In this document: positions 58,001 through 64,000 of the stretch, piece after piece | Position numbering within the stretch: the first letter of the stretch is position 1 | Layout of the letters: each line of letters opens with the position of its first letter | DNA from: Formicarius rufipectus | Lineage: Eukaryota; Chordata; Aves; Passeriformes; Formicariidae | NCBI GenBank assembly: GCA_013399695.1 | Contig: VXAU01001336.1 | Span: 248,001-312,000, forward strand | Reading direction: 5' to 3' | DNA: 64,000 nt | The notes under the pieces: model-generated | The model's database searches: none | What the model was told of the DNA's origin: nothing | What the model saw: the letters and a program-made list of their open reading frames with translations, nothing else | Position numbers and translations under genes: made by a program

Positions 58001-60637
58001 GTGGACTCCTCCAGGCACTCAGGATGGGGCTGGAAATGGGTAACAAGGGACGTGACTCCTTGCCAGGGTGTGGGAGGAGGTGAGCAGCATGTCCAGTGTG
58101 GCCTCTCCAAGGGATGATGATTTGGTGGCTTGGATGCTGTGCTTGTTTTGGAAACAAGTGGAATGTATCTGGATGTGAGAGAAGTGAAATAAGAAAGTAC
58201 AAGAGGGACAGGCTGATGGGGTGGACTGAGAGTGGGGAGTGAAGGGTGTGAAGAGGGACCAGACTCTTGGGACAGTCTAGGAATGATGGGACAGTCTGAT
58301 CATGGGGTGAATGTTCTTGTCACCCCTTCTGTGGCCAGAGCCTTTCCTTGACTCTCCAACCTCATCCTGGCTCAGAGTCACCAACACTTTTATCTCAAGA
58401 GCCTTTGATATGCAGGATCTAAGGGCCATGAAGAAGAAGCACTCTTGGTGTCTGGGTCTTCTCTGTAGCAAGATGTAAAACTGGTGTCCCTAGACAATTT
58501 GGAAGGGAGGTTTGGTTAATGAGATCCCATTATTTCAAGATAACAAGATCCCTCAGGATGAGGTTTGTGGCAAAACCACCATGACCTGGCCCTCAGGCAG
58601 CAAGGAAAACCTTTTGGAAATCCAGGCTGAGAATGGAGATGGCTCTGTGAGGCACAGGGACGTCACAGGGACCTGCACCCTTTGGCAAGACCCAGAGGAG
58701 AATGAGCTTGGTGGTGCATGGCAAAAACCTGTGGTCTCCCCCACCCAGCAAATCCAGCAGGGCTGTGCCTGACATGGAGTCAAGCCTGGGAAGGGTCACC
58801 AGGGTTAGGGAGGGCTGTGTGTGCCAGGCACACGTGCTCAAGTGAAGGGCTAGAGGAGCAGAGGAAGGAAAAACACTGGAGAGTGTTGGCCTGGCTCGCA
58901 GCGAGGCACTCGGAGCGAACCTGATCACATTATGTTTTGCTCACAAAATTAAACCTCTTGGCCTGATTACAGCAGCGTCACTTGGGCCTGGAGTGGGCTG
59001 GAGAGCTGCATCAAAGGGCACTGTGGGGTGGAGAGGGAGCTGCTGGTCCCTCCTGAGTGGTGAGGAGGGTGAAGGGGCAGAGTGCTGGTGTCACCGGGGT
59101 GCTCGGTGGCAGGAGGTGGTGGTGCAGGAAGGGAGGGTGGAGGGCACAGCCCGCACACAGACTGATGAAATGCAAGGGAGAAGGGGACCTGTGCTCCCTT
59201 TTTCACTCCCCTGCCCTGTGCAGAGGCTGCCCCACGGGTTCACAGCCCATCAGGCTGAAGCATGACTGGTCCTAAGTGACAGCTCAGCTCTTGGCCCTTG
59301 TACAACCCCCACTTCTCCAGTGCCACCCTGGCAAAGGTGGGGAGGGCACAGCAATTTTACCACCGTCACTCCACCACATTAGCCCTGCAGAGGCACCAGA
59401 CCTCCTAGTGATGCTCACGGTGCTCATCACCTCCTGCTCCTCCTTGGGGATGCCAGAGAGTGCAGGTGCCTCACTGAGCACCACAAGGCTCCTGAGCTGC
59501 CTCAGTGGCGGATTTAGGTGGGCTGAAGGAGCAGTTTCCAAGCTGGGTAATTCATTCCTCTTCCTTGCCATTCTTTTGCTCTGTGTGACTCCATACCTGC
59601 AGCATTAGTGCCCTGTGAGACACCACACAGGCCCAGCTCAAAGAGGGGGGAAGGCTAAATCAGGGACTCTGCCGAGTTTGAGGATCACATTGGTGGAGCA
59701 AGAGAGGGCAGGGTTAGCAGGAGTGAACTGGAGAGATGCTGGGAGAGTTGGAAGGAGCACAGGAGAGCCTGGGAGACCTGGCCTACTTTTCCAACAGTTA
59801 AGAGCCGGGGCAGGGGGTCCCTCCTGATTTTTAGCCCTCAAGCCCCTTGGCATATGCTGCAGGGAGCTGCAGTGGGGATTCCCAGACCAGGATCCCTCCA
59901 GACCAGCCTGCAGTCTCTGTGGTGCCCATGCCAATGCTCCAGAGAGAGCTGCACGAACGCCCCGGGGCACAAGGCAGGCAGAGAAGGCCCTTGAGGGAGG
60001 TGCTTGCTCTTCTTTCTGCCAAGAAAAGCCTAGGGCAGAAACACTCCTCTGTGCCAGCTGCCTGCCTGTGCCCCCCCTCGTAACAACGGGGGGCTCCGTG
60101 GGGCTGGTTTGGGGGCACAGGGGGGACTGGGGCACACAAAGAGGTTCACTCCGAGCATCAGGACCTCTGCTGATGGGTCCTGATGGCCTGAGGGCTTTGT
60201 CACAAAAAGTATAGAAAAGCCTTTCTCAGCTGTTTTTTTTTGTGTGTGTGTTTTTTCTTTTAGTCTGAGTCAGGTATTTAAAATCCTGTGGACATTTCCC
60301 GGCCCCTCCACCCATTTGGGCAAGAGAGAGGGGAGGAAGTGATACGACAGATCCCGTAATACAGTTTTGGTTTTGAGATTCTATTGTTAGCAGTGAAAAA
60401 ATGCAACCCAAAGCAGCAGCACTGGAAGGCAGCACATCCAATCCCTGCAGGACCCCGGAACACCCTGGCTGGCTGCTGGTGACTGACTGGTGGGTGTTTG
60501 GTCACTTGAGTATTTGGTTTAGTTTCCTTTTATTTCAGCTTAGTTTCCTTGTATTTCAACCTGGTTTTCTAAGGGAATGAGGTGATGTTACCTCCTGGCT
60601 GATTTCACCGATGGAAGTGAGATCTTCAGGATTTAAA
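55081..60637. other. upstream intergenic stretch, no gene seen
   Basis: 5.5 kb of mixed sequence with many short chance frames on both strands. There are small simple repeats only: a T/TG run near 60233-60258, and a 22-bp direct duplication (TTAGTTTCCTTTTATTTCAG and a variant) near 60517-60558. I recognise no exon, RNA gene or mobile element. Confidence 0.5.
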
Positions 60638-60751
60638 ATCCTAGAACCATTTAGGCTGGAAAAAATCTCCAAGGTCATCGAGTCCAATCATTAATCCAGC
60701 ACTGCTGTGTTCACCACTAAACCTTGTCCCCAGGTGCTGCATCTGCACATT
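60638..60751 (-). mobile_element. CR1 LINE 3' fragment, GAGTCCAA subfamily, interrupted
   Basis: AATCCTAGAACCATTTAGGC then GGAAAAAATCTCCAAGGTCA, ATCGAGTCCAATCATTAATC, and a CACTAAACCTTGTCCCCAGG segment. After ~110 bp it changes directly to another CR1 subfamily at ~60752. Confidence 0.88.
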
Positions 60752-60898
60752 TTTTAGAACTTGGAATGGTTTGGTCTGGAAGGGACCTTAGAGAACATCT
60801 TGTTGCAACCCTTCTAGTGGACACCTTCCACTGGACCAGGTTGCTCCAAGCCCCATCCAACCTGGCCTTGAACACCTCCAGGGTCCCACTTCCACTGA
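60752..60898 (-). mobile_element. CR1 LINE 3' fragment abutting the previous copy
   Basis: Following TTTTTTAGAAC it reads TGGAATGGTTTGGTCTGGAA, then GGGACCTTAGAGAACATC, then CCACTGGACCAGG and CTTGAACACCTCCAGGGTC. This is a different CR1 subfamily from the copy before it. Minus-oriented, truncated after about 147 bp. Confidence 0.9.
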
Positions 60899-61579
60899 CA
60901 TGTCACCGTATTGGTGGCAGGGCATGGGGAGGTGCAAAAGGTGCCCTGAAAGAGGAAAAGACACAACAGGAGCAAACAGCACCACCTGGCATGGCTGCCA
61001 GGATCTCCCCAGCACCTCTGAGCTGTGGCACCACTGACAGGGGCCAAGTCTCAGTCTGGGGCTGGATCTGCAGTCGTGCAAAACCCCCAGGGATGGGGCT
61101 GCTCGATGCTTCCACAGTGTGTTCCTCATCTGTGCATGAACAGCAGGTTCCCTTCCACACTTGAATGTGCTGTTTCCTAGCACCATGAGCCTCTTGTTTG
61201 TGCAGAGCATCCATGCTGGGTGCAGCATCCTGGGGAAAGGGAGAGGGCAGCGACTCTTTGGAGTGCAGGGATAAAACCACACATCCTGGGCTGTGCTGGG
61301 TCAGTCCTGGCGTTGTCAGGATGGGTGCCAGCAGCTTGGCAGAGCCCAAATCCCTCTGTGTGGCACAGGTCCTGCTGGCCCGTCACCCCTCACAGCTCTC
61401 CTTGCTGCCAGCCCCTCCATCCCAGTCCCAGATGGTGCCTCCTGCTCAACAGGCACGGCTTCTGTGTCCATGGGGGGAGCACGACCCAGGAATAACCCAG
61501 CCTAGGCAAGAGGAGCTGCTGGGACAGCGTGTGCTTGTTTGAAGTGGTGGATACAGCAGCTCAGGAGCCCCTGCTCTAC

Positions 61580-61870
61580 GAGATTTCTAATTATGTTTCT
61601 GCATAATTGTTCCAACCATTTCCTCATGCTGAAGCAAAGCTTATTGGTTTGTAATCCCCAGCACACCCCGGGGCCTTCTTTAAAATGTAGGCCCAGCGTT
61701 TACTGCCCCCGGTCCAATAGTTGGAGGATGTGAATTTGTGTGTTATTGCTGAGAGCTTAGTCACTTGGTTTTTAGCTCTTTGAGGACTCCAGATGTGTCA
61801 TCCGGGCTCGGGGATTTGTTACCTTTGGTGCATTCCAACACCATGGCTGTGACTCCTCCATCTCTGCCTT
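61580..61870 (-). mobile_element. ancient CR1-type LINE remnant, antisense
   Basis: The reverse complement resembles the ORF2 segment between the endonuclease and RT of the old amniote CR1. On this strand it shows AGCTTATTGGTTTGTAATCC, GGGGCCTTCTTTAAAATG, TTTTTAGCTCTTTGAGGACT and TGTCATCCGGGCTCGGGGAT. It is strongly diverged, with no coding frame left. Confidence 0.6.
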
Positions 61871-62469
61871 CTGCTTCCCCTCCTGAGGAGGAGGATGAGT
61901 TTGGGAACGTGGCTCCCGCTCCTGCATGAGGATGCCCCCGTGTTTGGCCATGTGGTCCCACAGCTCCACCATGTTTCCTCCATGCCTTGTCCCTCCCTGT
62001 TCATGCTCTGTGTGCTCTGAGCCATCTCTGCCTCCCAGTTTCTATCCCATGTTTTATCTGCTGCATTTTCTCTTCCTTTCCGTTGGCTCTCTCGAGGTTA
62101 ATATCTATTTTCTCAGCAGCATTTGGCTCAAACAATCTCATTCATCTGCCATAAGAGCAATATGAACCATCCCTATTTCTCTTCCCAGTATCCCCAAAGC
62201 ACTGCTAAGCAGGCTCGAGCCCCAGTCCTGTCACATTCCAGTGCCTGCCATTCCCACAGATCTGCAGGGCCAGGATTGAGGCACCTCTGTCTCCCGGGAT
62301 TTGTGGCAGAGTGAGAACTGCCCTTCCTTTGAACCCAGGCACAATCCTGCCTCCATGTCTCTGGGGTTGCTTTTGAGTCACAGCACCCCTGAGAGGCAGG
62401 ATCAAGGGCAAGGGCAGGGACTGAGATTAAACCCAGCTCTAGCTTGTGCCAGGCTTATGGGGCAGTTGG
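61871..62469. other. short intergenic stretch, nothing clear
   Basis: Mixed sequence between an ancient LINE piece and a younger CR1. 62040-62180 is AT-rich and may be more of the same old element, but I cannot align it by eye. Confidence 0.4.
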
Positions 62470-62601
62470 GCAAGGCTTGGAGCAACCTGGTCTAGTGGAA
62501 GGTGTCCCTGCCCATGGCAGGGGCTTGAAACAAAATGAGCATCAGGCTCCCTTCCACCCCAAACCAGTCTGGAATTCCATGATTCTATGGCAACCTTTCC
62601 A
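62470..62601 (+). mobile_element. CR1 LINE 3' fragment, short
   Basis: CAAGGCTTGGAGCAACCTGG then AGTGGAAGGTGTCCCTGCCC, then a TGGAATTCCATGATTCTATGG end. Plus-oriented, about 130 bp. Confidence 0.92.
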
Positions 62602-63877
62602 GTTTCCTGAAGCCTTTGTGGAGCAACGGGAAGTGCTGAGCTCTAGTTTGGTCTGTCAGCAGGAACAAACCTGTGCAGGGTGGAACACACAAGCTTCCCA
62701 CCCCCTTACAAACTCTTGGGACTTAGGGAAGCATCTCTGACAGTGACTTTTGGGGGTCACATGTGGGGGGACACAGTACGGGATGGAGTTACAGAAAATT
62801 TGGAACATGTCTGTACTGAAATACCAATGAGTCTTGGGAATGTGGTGCCAAAGAAGCCACCCATGTGTAGAACCACTGGGAGAAGGGACATCCTCCAAAA
62901 GGATTCCTTCACAGATCCCAAATCCTGGGACTGCTGTCCACACTGGGATGAGAAAAGGTTTCCTTCTGTTCGACCTGTGGAGGTTCTTGAGAAAACAAGA
63001 GGGAGCAGTTTTGGGGTCCAGGCAGCAGCAGATCCGATGAAGAAACAGCACAAGGGGAGATCTGTGCCAACAGCAACAGCTTCCCCCTGCTCCAGAGATC
63101 CTTCATATGGCTTGGTGTGGTGATCCAGTTGTCCAAGCTGGAGCTCCCAGTGCTCCCCTCCATGGACAATGCCCATTGTGTGTCTCCAAAGCTGCTGAGT
63201 TCCCCGGAGGAACCCTGAGCACCTCAGCCAGGACCTCCATCCTTCTGTTGGACATGCAGCATCTCCAGACAGGGAACTTTTCCAAGAGATGAGGCCAGCA
63301 GAGGGTCCCTGCCGGGCTCTCAGGGCAGGACACACCCAGCTGTGCCATGATGTTGCCCAGGAAGGGAAGAACAGCAGCAGCAGCCCTGCACAGTTATGCA
63401 GTAATATCCAAATCTGCTTACTGTCTGCCGCTGTGATTGAAGGAGTTTCTGTAATAATGTATTAGCTAAAGCTTCCAGATTATCCCAAAAACATCAGCTT
63501 TAACAAAGGGGTAATGCCTCTTTAATCCCCACATGATCCTGGTTCCCAGTCTCTGCAGGACATTAATTCACGGCTAATACACAGACTCCAGGCAGGCTGC
63601 TAATGTGGGCTGGATCCCAGGCGGAGCCCAGCCGGCCACACACTGCTCCTGCCTCGCCAGGCCACTCCTTTGTTCCCCCTGTTCCCTGGGAATACCGAGA
63701 TCTCCAGCCTGGCCCCGGTTCCTGGGCAGGGCTCCTGGAACTGGCTGCTGTGGAAGGTCAGGGAGCGATACAGGATGCTCCTCCTCTCTTCCCTGTGCTG
63801 TGAGACAGCCCGGCACTGGGTGGTGGGTGTGGGATGTGTTCCTCACGCCTACATCCCTGCAGGAGGACAAGGGGGTG
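62602..63877. other. intergenic stretch with one AT-rich motif-dense segment
   Basis: No gene or mobile element is recognised. The segment 63380-63600 is AT-richer and contains GTAATAATGTATTAGC, TCTTTAATCC, GACATTAATTCACG and GGCTAATACAC, a cluster of homeodomain-type TAAT cores. This might be a distal element, but conservation data would be needed. Confidence 0.35.
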
Positions 63878-64000
63878 TAAAGAGGCACTGGAACAGGTTG
63901 CCCAGAGAGGATGTGGATGTCCAAGGCCAGGCTGGACAGGGCTTGGAGCAACCTGGAATAGTGGAAGGTGTCCCTGCCCATGGAAGGGGATGGAATGAGT
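63878..64000 (+). mobile_element. CR1 LINE 3' fragment cut by the window edge
   Basis: AGAGGCACTGGAACAGGTTG then CCCAGAGAGGATGTGGATG, AGGCCAGGCTGGACAGGGCT and AGTGGAAGGTGTCCCTGCCC. Plus-oriented. The 3' terminus lies past position 64000. Confidence 0.95.

Noticed and set aside
1..64000. CRISPR arrays, prokaryotic operons, phage or viral genes, tRNA and rRNA genes
   Set aside because: None seen. The window is vertebrate genomic DNA with intron-exon structure and LINE repeats.

Overview
The window looks like a bird genome, probably a neoavian or passerine. It carries many CR1 LINE fragments with the avian 3' end (ATTCTATG-type octamer) and a CpG-rich, microchromosome-like composition. The only gene I can support is protocadherin-1 (PCDH1), a delta-1 protocadherin, on the minus strand. 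It is split by introns and partly outside the window. One assembly gap (280 N at 48513-48792) and single N bases at 1029 and 33793 show that this is a draft assembly.

Layout in the direction of transcription (right to left): 50-64 kb is upstream intergenic DNA with CR1 copies, an old LINE remnant and a ~133-bp tandem array. 47.6-49.3 kb is a CpG island holding the gap and probably the PCDH1 promoter and non-coding first exon. 42.94-47.6 kb is intron 1. The exon at 42125-42922 encodes the signal peptide, EC1, EC2 and the start of EC3. Intron 2 (40560-42124) contains a GATA-rich block. The exon at 38367-40559 encodes the rest of the ectodomain, the membrane segment and the CM1 and CM2 cytoplasmic motifs. 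Reading through its donor gives a short isoform (stop at 38289-38291, 1022 residues) with its own poly(A) signal at 37059-37064. Splicing over a 17.2-kb intron to 20936-21155 gives the long isoform, which gains the RRVTF (CM3) phosphatase-binding motif. The final coding exon was not found and probably lies beyond position 1. 1-20935 is otherwise downstream or intronic DNA with repeats.

I found no operon, CRISPR, phage, viral or RNA gene. The points worth following up are the conserved choice between two cytoplasmic tails, the gap in the promoter, several tandem arrays, and a few motif clusters that could be cis-regulatory. All motif-cluster claims are unproven by eye and need alignment to other birds.
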